Shown: in pieces, positions 7,623-14,577 of the stretch | How positions within the stretch are numbered: position 1 is the stretch's first letter | Layout of the letters: every line of letters begins with the position of its first letter | Origin: Brotaphodocola faecis | Lineage (GTDB): Bacteria > Bacillota > Clostridia > Lachnospirales > Lachnospiraceae | Direction: 5' to 3' | DNA: 64,000 bases | Assembly (NCBI RefSeq): GCF_040096075.1 | Contig: NZ_JBBMFJ010000009.1 | Span: forward strand, 1 to 64,000 | The notes under the pieces: model-generated | Databases searched by the model: none | What the model was told of the DNA's origin: nothing | What the model saw: the letters and a program-made list of their open reading frames with translations, nothing else | Position numbers and translations under genes: made by a program

Positions 7623-7712
7623 CTAGTTCTCAAACACCTCCATCATCTGCCTTGACTGTCCGCCATGACTGCCCAGATCAGTGTCATGGGTCTTCTGATT
7701 GAAATCCGTCAT
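7623..7712 (-). CDS. Short ORF upstream of virD4 remnant (29 aa)
   Basis: Reads MTDFNQKTHDTDLGSHG and ends MMEVFEN. A strong GTAGGAGGT precedes the ATG. The peptide could be a complete small ICE protein or the surviving start of a larger one. No family recognised. Confidence 0.35.
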   Translation of the reverse strand: MTDFNQKTHDTDLGSHGGQSRQMMEVFEN

Positions 7713-7767
7713 ACCTGTTACCTCCTACTCAAATTTGTCTCGCCGGATTTCGGGCGAAAAAAATAGA

Positions 7768-7816
7768 GCCTCGACCCATTCTCGTTTTCAAAGAATGAGC
7801 CAAGGCTCTATGTAAA
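7768..7816 (-). terminator. Long hairpin with minus-strand T run
   Basis: Arms starting TAGAGCC pair over about 18 bases around the loop TTTGAAAAC; on the minus strand the stem is followed by seven T residues. It carries the same ACATAG...CC lead-in as the two other ICE terminators. The transcript it ends is unclear. The surrounding 7713-8000 has no convincing gene. Confidence 0.65.
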
Positions 7817-7871
7817 TCAGTCAAGTATGTGTTCGTCAGTCGATGGCAAAATTGGACTTCATTTGCTCCTA

Positions 7872-7933
7872 TTGTCCACCAGTAATTTAACCCATAAGAG
7901 GTCAAAATGGGCTTGTCCACCAGTAATTTGACC
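7872..7933. repeat. Direct repeat pair, 41-bp period
   Basis: A 21-base unit (TTGTCCACCAGTAATTT then RACC) occurs at 7872-7892 and 7913-7933 with one mismatch. Each is followed by a copy of ACCCATAA (7890-7897 and 7941-7948). It lies at the right edge of the ICE remnant, close to the chromosomal terminator of rpsI, and could be recombinase or regulator binding DNA. Confidence 0.7.
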
Positions 7934-8000
7934 ACTATAAACCCATAAATTTCCGTTCAAATTCCATCAAAACCGAACAGGCCAGACAGAATTTTGGGCA

Positions 8001-8039
8001 TAGAAAAAGCCCAGAAAATGGCGTATTTCCGGGCTTTTT
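8001..8039 (-). terminator. Terminator of rplM-rpsI
   Basis: Stem AAAAGCCCGGAAA / TTTTCTGGGCTTTT, with T runs on both strands, 20 bases after the rpsI stop codon. It marks the last clearly chromosomal element before the ICE remnant. Confidence 0.85.
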
Positions 8040-8059
8040 TAGCATTTTTAAGCTGTAGA

Positions 8060-8449
8060 TTATCGCTTGCTGAACTGCGGAGCACGACGTGCTGCTTTGA
8101 GACCGTATTTCTTTCTCTCTTTCATACGCGGATCTCTGGTCAGGAAGCCTGCTTTCTTCAGAACCGGTCTGAACTCAGCGTCTGCCTGAAGCAGTGCTCT
8201 GGAGATACCGTGACGGATTGCACCAGCCTGGCCGGTGAAGCCGCCGCCGCGAACGTTAACCAGAACGTCGAACTTGTCAACAGTCTCGGTTGCTACTAAC
8301 GGCTGACGAACAACTACCTTTAAGGTCTCAAGACCAAGATACTCGTCGATGTCTCTCTTGTTGATGGTGATTTTACCGGTACCCGGTACCAGATATACTC
8401 TTGCGATAGATTTTTTTCTTCTACCTGTTCCGTAATATTTGTTTGCCAT
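8060..8449 (-). CDS. rpsI: Ribosomal protein S9
   Basis: 129 aa small-subunit protein. The start YYGTGRRKKSIARVYLVPGTG, the central GGGFTGQAGAIRHGISRAL and the terminal QFSKR tail, which reaches the P-site tRNA, are all diagnostic. It is the second gene of the rplM-rpsI operon, 30 bases after rplM, and is followed by a strong terminator and then by ICE DNA. The 3' end of rpsI is a documented insertion site for streptococcal ICEs, but here the gene is complete and no duplicated end was found in the window. Confidence 0.98.
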   Translation of the reverse strand: MANKYYGTGRRKKSIARVYLVPGTGKITINKRDIDEYLGLETLKVVVRQPLVATETVDKFDVLVNVRGGGFTGQAGAIRHGISRALLQADAEFRPVLKKAGFLTRDPRMKERKKYGLKAARRAPQFSKR

Positions 8450-8479
8450 GATATAACTTCCTCCTTTCAGTACCTTTCC

Positions 8480-8914
8480 TTAGAATTTGATTTCCAGAGC
8501 TTCCGGCTTCTGAGCTGCCTGCTCATGATCCGGTCCTGCATATACATGAAGCTTGGTCATCATGCTTCTTCCTAAAGGTCCCTTCGGAAGCATACCCTTA
8601 ACAGCCAGCTCGATAACGCGCTCCGGCTTCTTAGCCATCATCTCACGCAGAGTGGTCTCTTTCATACCACCTACGTAATCGGAATGATGATAGTAGATCT
8701 TCTGATCTAACTTCTTACCGGTTACTTTGATCTGATCTGCATTTACAACGATCACATAATCGCCGCAGTCGATGTGCGGGGTGTAGATCGGTTTATTCTT
8801 TCCTCTTAATACTTTTGCTACTTCTGAAGCCAAACGTCCTAAAGTACATCCGGCAGCATCTACTACATACCATTTTCTCTCAATCGTCGCTGGACTAGCC
8901 ATAAAACTCTTCAT
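8480..8914 (-). CDS. rplM: Ribosomal protein L13
   Basis: 144 aa large-subunit assembly protein. Recognisable by KWYVVDAAGCTLGRLASEVA, GDYVIVVNADQI and the conserved MLPKGPLGR. It starts MKSFMASP, a start common in Clostridia, with AGGAGG eight bases upstream. A strong promoter and an ~110-base leader stand before it; L13 genes of Firmicutes often carry an autoregulatory leader. Confidence 0.98.
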   Translation of the reverse strand: MKSFMASPATIERKWYVVDAAGCTLGRLASEVAKVLRGKNKPIYTPHIDCGDYVIVVNADQIKVTGKKLDQKIYYHHSDYVGGMKETTLREMMAKKPERVIELAVKGMLPKGPLGRSMMTKLHVYAGPDHEQAAQKPEALEIKF

Positions 8915-9034
8915 TGGTTAACCTCCTGTTAAACTATCTGATCCTAACGGTTCATCACCGCAATTGTTTTGAAATGTATAGTAAAATGCCTATTCCGGGG
9001 CTTTGGCCTAAGCATTTCCACCTAACGTCACAGT
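8915..9034 (-). ncRNA. L13-type leader (candidate)
   Basis: The ~110-base untranslated leader of rplM-rpsI can form a hairpin with outer arms AAATGC / GCATTT (8979-9015) around a GGCC...CCGG core, and holds two copies of CGTTAGG at its two ends. Firmicute rplM operons are known to have an L13-binding leader RNA. The match here is by position and folding only; a covariance search with the L13_leader model would decide. Confidence 0.5.
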
Positions 9035-9039
9035 TGTAT

Positions 9040-9068
9040 ATTATATAATAAGCAATTCTTTGTGTCAA
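9040..9068 (-). promoter_or_regulatory. rplM-rpsI promoter
   Basis: Perfect sigma-A consensus on the minus strand: TTGACA (9063-9068), 17 bases, TATAAT (9040-9045). Confidence 0.9.
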
Positions 9069-9118
9069 GCGCTTTTTCCTTGAATTTACGCCTTTTTGAA
9101 GGGTTTTCCACAGATTTT

Positions 9119-10315
9119 TTATTTTTCGGAAGCATTATCCACAAGCGGGAGGGCGGTTACCCACCGGAGAATCTTTTTCGGCTGTGAATCTGAAACAATA
9201 CCGGCTGCTTCAGAACCGGCTTCCCCGGTCTCTGTCCTGCGCAGACCTGCTGCTTCTGCGCTGTTCTCCAGCTGCTTCAGTTTTTCGCGCTCCTCCGCTC
9301 CAAACCAGTTTTCTTCGTTTTCAATCTGCTCTCCAAACACATACCGGCCATGCACATCACCGACCTTAAGCCGTTCTGGCTGCTCCAGATCCGTCACATA
9401 TACCCGCTCTGCCCCATTCTGGAACGCATGGTGGATATTTCTCCTTAAAATGCCATCCAGTTCCTCATCCGCGCAGCGCGTGATCACAAAATATGCAGTC
9501 TTTTCGGTTTTAATATGGGACTGCAGAATATCATACTCCCAGTATTGATTCTCCCGGCGATGCCAGTCCGGCAGCTCCTTCTGATATTCCATGCTCACCA
9601 GGGTCAGGCCTCTGGCTGGTGCCGTGCGTCCTGCTACCTGGCGGTCTCTGGCATCCAGAATTTCTTCCATGTGCTCCGGCGGATATGCGCCCATACCAAC
9701 CTCCAGAAGGGTGCCCGCAATGATCCGCACCATATTATAAAGGAAACCGCTTCCGCTGATGCGGATGGTGATCATGTCCTCCTGCTTTGTAATGTCCAGG
9801 CTGTAGATGGTACGCACCGTCTCCTCTGCCTGAGTCCGCACGGTACAGAAGCTCTTAAAATCATGCTCACCCACCAGATAAGCTGCCGCTTCTCTCATTT
9901 TATCCAGATCCAGGTTAAAATAACAGAAATGGGCATACAAACGCTCCAATGGCATGGAAATTTTGCGGTTCAGTACTTTATATTCATAGGTCTTGGTACA
10001 GTTCGCCTTTCTGGGATGCCAGTCCGCCGGTACTTCTTCCGAACGCTGCACCCGGATATCCTCCGGCAGGCGCTGATTTAACGCAAAACAGATTTTGTCG
10101 GCCGGCATGCGGTTTTCCGTATCAAAAACTGCAATATTTCCCCGGGCATGTACGCCGGAATCCGTACGGCTTGCGCCGATCACGGAAATCGGTTCTTTTA
10201 AAAGGGCAGTCAGTTCCCGGTTCAGCACTTCCTCTATGGTAATGCCGTTTGGCTGAAGCTGCCAGCCACGGTAGGCGGTCCCATCATAAGATACCACCAT
10301 TCTTACTCGTTTCAT
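9119..10315 (-). CDS. truA: tRNA pseudouridine synthase A with extra C-terminal domain
   Basis: TruA makes pseudouridine at positions 38-40 of tRNA anticodon stems. Residues 1-~250 are a complete TruA: YDGTAYRGWQLQ, the catalytic Asp in ASRTDSGVHARG (near residue 50), SGSGFLYNMVRIIAGTL and PARGLTLVSMEY, where the family normally ends. About 150 more residues follow: an alpha/beta stretch (TAYFVITRCADEEL, NGAERVYVTDLEQPERL, GRYVFGEQIENEENW) and then a charged Glu/Ala-rich linker ending in a basic segment. I do not recognise the added domain. The frame is continuous, with no stop or new ribosome site, so it is a fusion rather than two genes. It is a single gene between terminators, downstream of the ecf operon. 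Confidence 0.92.
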   Translation of the reverse strand: MKRVRMVVSYDGTAYRGWQLQPNGITIEEVLNRELTALLKEPISVIGASRTDSGVHARGNIAVFDTENRMPADKICFALNQRLPEDIRVQRSEEVPADWHPRKANCTKTYEYKVLNRKISMPLERLYAHFCYFNLDLDKMREAAAYLVGEHDFKSFCTVRTQAEETVRTIYSLDITKQEDMITIRISGSGFLYNMVRIIAGTLLEVGMGAYPPEHMEEILDARDRQVAGRTAPARGLTLVSMEYQKELPDWHRRENQYWEYDILQSHIKTEKTAYFVITRCADEELDGILRRNIHHAFQNGAERVYVTDLEQPERLKVGDVHGRYVFGEQIENEENWFGAEEREKLKQLENSAEAAGLRRTETGEAGSEAAGIVSDSQPKKILRWVTALPLVDNASEK

Positions 10316-10400
10316 GAATTTCTATCCTCCTGAAGCGAATGCCCGACAGCGTATTTCTATCACATCGCCAGACACTCCGCCAGATGCAAAAAAGTCAAAA

Positions 10401-10433
10401 ATTGCTTCCCGGCACAAAATTCCGGGAAGCAAT
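10401..10433 (-). terminator. Terminator of ecf operon
   Basis: Perfect 12-bp stem ATTGCTTCCCGG / CCGGGAAGCAAT with a T-rich tail on the minus strand, downstream of ecfT. Confidence 0.9.
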
Positions 10434-10456
10434 CACATTCTCATTGTTATCTTATC

Positions 10457-10483
10457 GTAACTGTTCAGTACCCTCACAGTTAC
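10457..10483. repeat. Dispersed 27-bp palindrome, copy 2
   Basis: Exact reverse complement of copy 1 (50-76). It sits between the ecfT stop codon and the operon terminator, so it is transcribed. Confidence 0.85.
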
Positions 10484-10495
10484 ATCTTATCAATA

Positions 10496-11290
10496 CTACG
10501 CGCGAAGCAGGATCACGATCACCAGATAGATCACATACACCAGATAGCCCATATGATCGCGCTTTGCGTATTTCAGCGGTTTCATCTTGGTTCTTCCCTC
10601 GCCTCCGTGATAACAGCGCGCCTCCATAGCCATAGCCAGGTCCGTTGCGCGGCGGAACGCGGAGATAAACAGCGGCACCAGAAGCGGAACCATGCTCTTG
10701 GCCTTCTGGATCAGGTTTCCGCTCTCAAAATCGGCACCTCTTGCCATCTGCGCCTTCATGATCTTATCGGTCTCTTCCACCAGGATCGGGATGAACCGCA
10801 GGGCGATGGACATCATCATGGAAACCTCATGTACTGGCACGCCCACCTTATTTAAGAATCCCAGGCTCTTTTCCAGGCCATCGGTCAGTTCGTTTGGCGT
10901 GGTGGTCAGGGTCATAACCGAGGAACCGATCACCAGATAAATCAGGCGCAGCGCCATAAATCCAGCCGTGCGGATACCTTCCTGGGTAATCTTGAAGATT
11001 CCAAACTGAACCACCGGTGTGCCCGGCGTCAGAAACAGGTTAAAGCTGACACTGATCAAAAGCAGGAATACGATTGCCTTTAAGCCCCGTACCATGAAGG
11101 AAAATGGCACCCTGGACATGCGGATGGCCGTGATGAGAAACAGGGTTGCCGCCACGTAGCAGGCAATGCTGTTTGCAAAAAACAGAGAAACGATGAACAC
11201 CAGCGTTCCAAACAGCTTCGTCCGCGGATCCATGCGGTGCAGCACGGAATCCACCGGATAATATTGTCCTAATGTAATATCGCGAATCAT
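10496..11290 (-). CDS. ecfT: ECF transporter transmembrane subunit EcfT
   Basis: 264 aa membrane scaffold of energy-coupling-factor vitamin/metal importers. It has several membrane segments (about residues 25-65, 100-125, 245-262) and the cytoplasmic coupling motifs near ARGADF (residue ~185) and the AMEARCYHGG segment that contact the ATPases. Its start overlaps the ecfA2 stop by four bases (ATGA). With ecfA1 and ecfA2 it forms the shared module; no substrate-binding S component is in this window, so it probably serves several S components encoded elsewhere. Confidence 0.95.
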   Translation of the reverse strand: MIRDITLGQYYPVDSVLHRMDPRTKLFGTLVFIVSLFFANSIACYVAATLFLITAIRMSRVPFSFMVRGLKAIVFLLLISVSFNLFLTPGTPVVQFGIFKITQEGIRTAGFMALRLIYLVIGSSVMTLTTTPNELTDGLEKSLGFLNKVGVPVHEVSMMMSIALRFIPILVEETDKIMKAQMARGADFESGNLIQKAKSMVPLLVPLFISAFRRATDLAMAMEARCYHGGEGRTKMKPLKYAKRDHMGYLVYVIYLVIVILLRA

Positions 11291-12147
11291 GATTTCTTAT
11301 CCTTCCCGAGCAGCTGCAGGATTGCGTCCCTGGCCTCTGCCACTGTGGTAATATCGTCTGCGATCGGCACGCCATGCTCCTTTAAGCCATGCACAATATA
11401 AGTAATCTGCGGGGCAGCCAGCCCAATGGCCTCCAGCTCTTTGTAATGGCGGAACACTTCCTTCGGCGGTGCGTCAAACATCTTTTCACCGTGGTTCATC
11501 ACCATAATCCGGTCCGCGTAGCGGGCAATGTCCTCCATGCTGTGGGACACCAGAATGATGGTCATGTGACGGTCCCGGTGCAGCGCGGAGATCTCGTCCA
11601 GAATCTCATCACGCCCCTTCGGGTCCAGGCCGGCAGTCGGCTCATCCAGGATCAGCACCTCCGGGTGCATGGCCAGGACACCGGCAATGGCTACACGCCG
11701 TTTCTGGCCGCCGGACAGCTCAAAGGGAGACTGCTGCCACAGTTTTTCATCCAGTCCTACCTGGGTGAGGGCCTCCCTGGCCCGCTCTTCCACCTCTTCT
11801 TTGGAAAGTCCCTGGTTCTTCGGTCCAAAGCAGACATCGGAAAATACGTCCACCTCAAACAGCTGATGCTCCGGATACTGGAACACCAGTCCCACCTTGC
11901 TGCGCAGGGCTTTCATATCGTAGCCGTCCTGATAAATGTTTTCTCCATTATAATAGATGGCTCCGCTGCTGGCCCGCAGCAGACCATTCAGATGCTGGAT
12001 CAGCGTAGACTTTCCGGAACCGGTATGACCGATCAGTCCGATAAACTGTCCATCTTCAATCTCGAAGCTGACATCCTTTAAGGCATACTGCTCAAAGGCT
12101 GTTCCTTCGCCATAAATATGATTCAAATGCTCTGCCCTGATCGACAT
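11287..12147 (-). CDS. ecfA2: ECF transporter ATPase (A2)
   Basis: 286 aa ABC ATPase. Walker A GHTGSGKSTL, Q-loop VFQYPEHQLFE, signature LSGGQKRRVAIAG, Walker B LILDEPTAGLD and switch His in VSHSMEDIA are all present, so it should be active. The YPEHQLFE Q-loop is typical of the A2 (A') subunit. It lies 11 bases after ecfA1 and couples to ecfT. It pairs with EcfA1 to drive uptake of vitamins or nickel/cobalt. Confidence 0.95.
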   Translation of the reverse strand: MSIRAEHLNHIYGEGTAFEQYALKDVSFEIEDGQFIGLIGHTGSGKSTLIQHLNGLLRASSGAIYYNGENIYQDGYDMKALRSKVGLVFQYPEHQLFEVDVFSDVCFGPKNQGLSKEEVEERAREALTQVGLDEKLWQQSPFELSGGQKRRVAIAGVLAMHPEVLILDEPTAGLDPKGRDEILDEISALHRDRHMTIILVSHSMEDIARYADRIMVMNHGEKMFDAPPKEVFRHYKELEAIGLAAPQITYIVHGLKEHGVPIADDITTVAEARDAILQLLGKDKKS

Positions 12148-12158
12148 AGCTTCCTCCT

Positions 12159-13034
12159 TTATTTTACCTCTGGAAATTCTTCCCGAAACATCGGGAGAAG
12201 CTTATCCATCAGCTCATCCATCGTAAGAATTCCATCCGGAAGATCCAGACCTGCCTGCTTTAACTCGTAGGCAAGCTCTGTCACCTGCGGTACATCCAGG
12301 CGGTACTCTTTGAGTTCCTTTACCCGGGAAAAAATTTCCCGCGGAGTTCCATCCATCACCAGCTTTCCGTCATCCATGACAATGACACGGTCTGCGTCAA
12401 TGACTTCTTCCATGTAATGGGTAATGAGAAGAACTGTGATCTTCTCCTGGCGGTTCAGCTCATGCAGGGTAGCAATGACCTCCTTGCGGCCATTCGGATC
12501 CAGCATGGCCGTTGGCTCATCCAGAATGATGCACTGCGGACGCATAGCCATGACACCGGCAATGGCCACTCTCTGTTTCTGTCCGCCGGACAGCTTGTTG
12601 GGAGACTTTAAGCGGTACGCAGTCATGCCAACCGCCTCCAGGCTCTGGTCCACCCGCTTCCAGATCTCGTCCGTTGGCACACCAAGATTCTCCGGTCCAA
12701 ATCCTACATCTTCTTCCACAATGTTGCCGATGATCTGGTTATCCGGGTTCTGGAACACCATACCGGCAGTCTTGCGGATATCCCAGATATGGGCATCATC
12801 CGCAGTATTCATACCGGAAATCCAGACTGTTCCATCTGTAGGAAGCAGAATGCCATTTATCTGTTTGGCAAAGGTGGACTTTCCGGAACCGTTGTGCCCC
12901 AGAATAGCCACAAAATCCCCCTGTTTGATATCCAGGGTCAGATCATCAATGGCGCGCTTGACTTCTTCCACATGGTCATCCTCATCCCGCCGGATATAGT
13001 CGTATATTAACTTTGAAGCTTTTATGATACCCAT
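12159..13034 (-). CDS. ecfA1: ECF transporter ATPase (A1)
   Basis: 291 aa ABC ATPase with Walker A GHNGSGKSTFAKQ, Q-loop VFQNPDNQIIG, signature LSGGQKQRVAIAG, Walker B CIILDEPTAMLDP and switch His in ITHYMEEV. The Q-loop NPDNQ marks the A1 subunit. Start chosen at 13034 (ATG GGT ATC) because the longer reading begins with TTG and AGGAAG is better spaced here. It is the first gene of the ecfA1-ecfA2-ecfT operon. In many Firmicutes these genes follow rplQ; here they are separated from it and lie upstream of truA-rplM-rpsI, keeping the rest of that conserved order. Confidence 0.95.
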   Translation of the reverse strand: MGIIKASKLIYDYIRRDEDDHVEEVKRAIDDLTLDIKQGDFVAILGHNGSGKSTFAKQINGILLPTDGTVWISGMNTADDAHIWDIRKTAGMVFQNPDNQIIGNIVEEDVGFGPENLGVPTDEIWKRVDQSLEAVGMTAYRLKSPNKLSGGQKQRVAIAGVMAMRPQCIILDEPTAMLDPNGRKEVIATLHELNRQEKITVLLITHYMEEVIDADRVIVMDDGKLVMDGTPREIFSRVKELKEYRLDVPQVTELAYELKQAGLDLPDGILTMDELMDKLLPMFREEFPEVK

Positions 13035-13084
13035 AAACAAATGCTTCCTTTCCTGTGTACAGCTGTATGCGTTGTCGTTTTTTC

Positions 13085-13113
13085 ATTTTAAGCGAAATTA
13101 TACACAGCGTCAA
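13085..13113 (-). promoter_or_regulatory. ecf operon promoter
   Basis: TTGACG (13108-13113), 17 bases, TAAAAT (13085-13090) on the minus strand, about 50 bases before ecfA1. Confidence 0.75.
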
Positions 13114-13163
13114 GAAAAAATCAATCTGTTATCCACATTGGTCTGCGATAGATGCAATTCTTC

Positions 13164-13754
13164 CTATAATAGACGCTCATCGTACACGGCTCTTGCCCCG
13201 CCGGTGAACTTCAGTCTCGTTCTGGCGCAGATCACCCGGGCTGCCCCGATCTGGCGCCGCTCAATGCGCACCGGCACCGCCACTTCCTTTAAATGCATGC
13301 CGATAAGGGTATCTCCAATGTCCATGCCGACTGATGCCCGGATATGTTCCACTGCCACCGGATGTTCCATACTGTGATATGCCGCCGTTGCAAAGGAACC
13401 GCCTGCCTTTGGCTGCGGAACTACATTCACCTGCTCGTAGCCATAACGCTCTGCCGCTTCCTCTTCCAGGATCAGCGCCCGGTTTAAATGCTCGCAGCAC
13501 TGGGCTGCCAGGTAGACCTCCGCCTCCTTTGCTGCCTGGTAAATGCCATCAAACAATGCCTGGCCAAGCTCCGGACTGGAAAAGCTTCCGATCCGTTCTC
13601 CGGCCACCTCGCTGGTAGAACAGCCCACCACAAAGACACTGCCTTTCTTCGGATGCGCCGCTGCCAGAAGCTGGGATGCTGCCTCATACGCTTCTTTCGT
13701 AATTTCCATGAGCTCCTGTTTGTCCGCTTTTCTATCTGATAATCCGTTCCCCAT
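13164..13754 (-). CDS. UPF0340 (TIGR01440) family protein
   Basis: 196 aa protein of the YwlG-like UPF0340 family, function unknown. Diagnostic stretches are GSVFVVGCSTSEVAGERIG, AAQCCEHLNRALILEEE, VNVVPQPKAGGSFATAAY and ASVGMDIGDTLIGMHLK. Start taken at the inner ATG (13754) because GGAGG lies eight bases before it; the longer frame has none. It stands alone between the ecf promoter region and the gntR terminator. Confidence 0.88.
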   Translation of the reverse strand: MGNGLSDRKADKQELMEITKEAYEAASQLLAAAHPKKGSVFVVGCSTSEVAGERIGSFSSPELGQALFDGIYQAAKEAEVYLAAQCCEHLNRALILEEEAAERYGYEQVNVVPQPKAGGSFATAAYHSMEHPVAVEHIRASVGMDIGDTLIGMHLKEVAVPVRIERRQIGAARVICARTRLKFTGGARAVYDERLL

Positions 13755-13841
13755 ATTCTGTCTCCTCCATTCTTTCCTTAAAATTCTGCCTTTCATTATA
13801 CGCCTTCTTTCCCAAAAGCAAAAGAAAAAAGATGGCAGAAA

Positions 13842-13868
13842 AAAGGAGACTGCCGAGACAGTCCCCTC
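13842..13868 (-). terminator. Terminator of opp-pepV-gntR operon
   Basis: Minus-strand stem GGGGACTG / CAGTCTCC followed by six T residues, 16 bases after the gntR stop codon. Confidence 0.8.
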
Positions 13869-13883
13869 TTATTTCATAATGTG

Positions 13884-14555
13884 CTATAAATCAACAGCCC
13901 TTGCGTAATTCGGGCAAATGATATCCAGGAACGATGCGATATCCTTCTTCAATTCCTGCTCTGCCAGGTCGAATCTGCCTTCCTCCATGCACCGGATAAT
14001 GCAGAGATGGCCTTCGATATCGATATTCCAGGCGCGGTTATCCCGCTGGTCCCAGAAACGCTGCGCGTATGCACGGGTCAGAAGTCCGGTACTGTTTTCT
14101 ACCATGCGGTAACAGTAATCATTGCCGCTGTAGGAAATCAGCTTCAGATGGAAGCGCATGTTATTTTCCCAATGCTTCAGGGCAGGAAGCTCGTCTTTTC
14201 CATTCCACCAGCATTCATTCAGGGTGAAGTTTTTCAATTCCTCAATGTCTTCCTTTGTGAATGTCGGCGCGGCAACCCGGAAACAGCCGGTTTCGATCAG
14301 AATACGGAAATCCACAACATCGCGGATCTCCCGCTCATTGATCCGTACCACCTCATAGCCGTAGCGCGGATGGCTGATCAGAACGCCCTCTTTGCAAAGT
14401 TCGATCAAAGCATCCCGAATTGGAGATTTGCTAACACCATACTTGGCGATAAGCTGCTTCTCCGTGATAATTTCATTCTGTTTGTAAATTCCCTCGATGA
14501 TATCATCCAAAACAGCAGCGTAAATATCGTCTTTCAAAGATGACTTTCCACTCAT
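13884..14555 (-). CDS. GntR-family (FCD) transcriptional regulator
   Basis: 223 aa. Residues ~10-75 form the winged helix (VLDDIIEGIY, LIAKYGVSKSPIRDALIEL, GVLISHPRYGYEVV) and residues ~85-215 the helical FCD effector domain, with conserved Asp/His residues (DFRILIETGC, MRFHLKLI, GHLCIIR) that often bind a metal and a carboxylate ligand. It is the last gene of the peptide-uptake operon, 22 bases after the dipeptidase, so it is likely a feedback regulator of that operon sensing a peptide or amino-acid-derived acid. An 11-bp palindromic element in the operon promoter (21614-21624) is a candidate binding site. Confidence 0.9.
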   Translation of the reverse strand: MSGKSSLKDDIYAAVLDDIIEGIYKQNEIITEKQLIAKYGVSKSPIRDALIELCKEGVLISHPRYGYEVVRINEREIRDVVDFRILIETGCFRVAAPTFTKEDIEELKNFTLNECWWNGKDELPALKHWENNMRFHLKLISYSGNDYCYRMVENSTGLLTRAYAQRFWDQRDNRAWNIDIEGHLCIIRCMEEGRFDLAEQELKKDIASFLDIICPNYARAVDL

Positions 14556-14577
14556 ACCGTTCCCTTTTACCCTTCCC

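Noticed and set aside
7729..7935. Open frame of 68 codons on the minus strand at the ICE edge
   Set aside because: It runs through both 21-bp direct repeats and the hairpin, has no ribosome site and no recognisable protein features.
1..8060. ICE attachment-site duplication of the rpsI 3' end
   Set aside because: rpsI ends are known ICE targets, but I found no repeat of the rpsI end elsewhere in the first 8 kb; the other boundary may be outside the window.
10553..10940. Plus-strand open frames opposite ecfT, ecfA and other genes
   Set aside because: They are antisense shadows of well-supported genes, with no ribosome sites or conserved features of their own.
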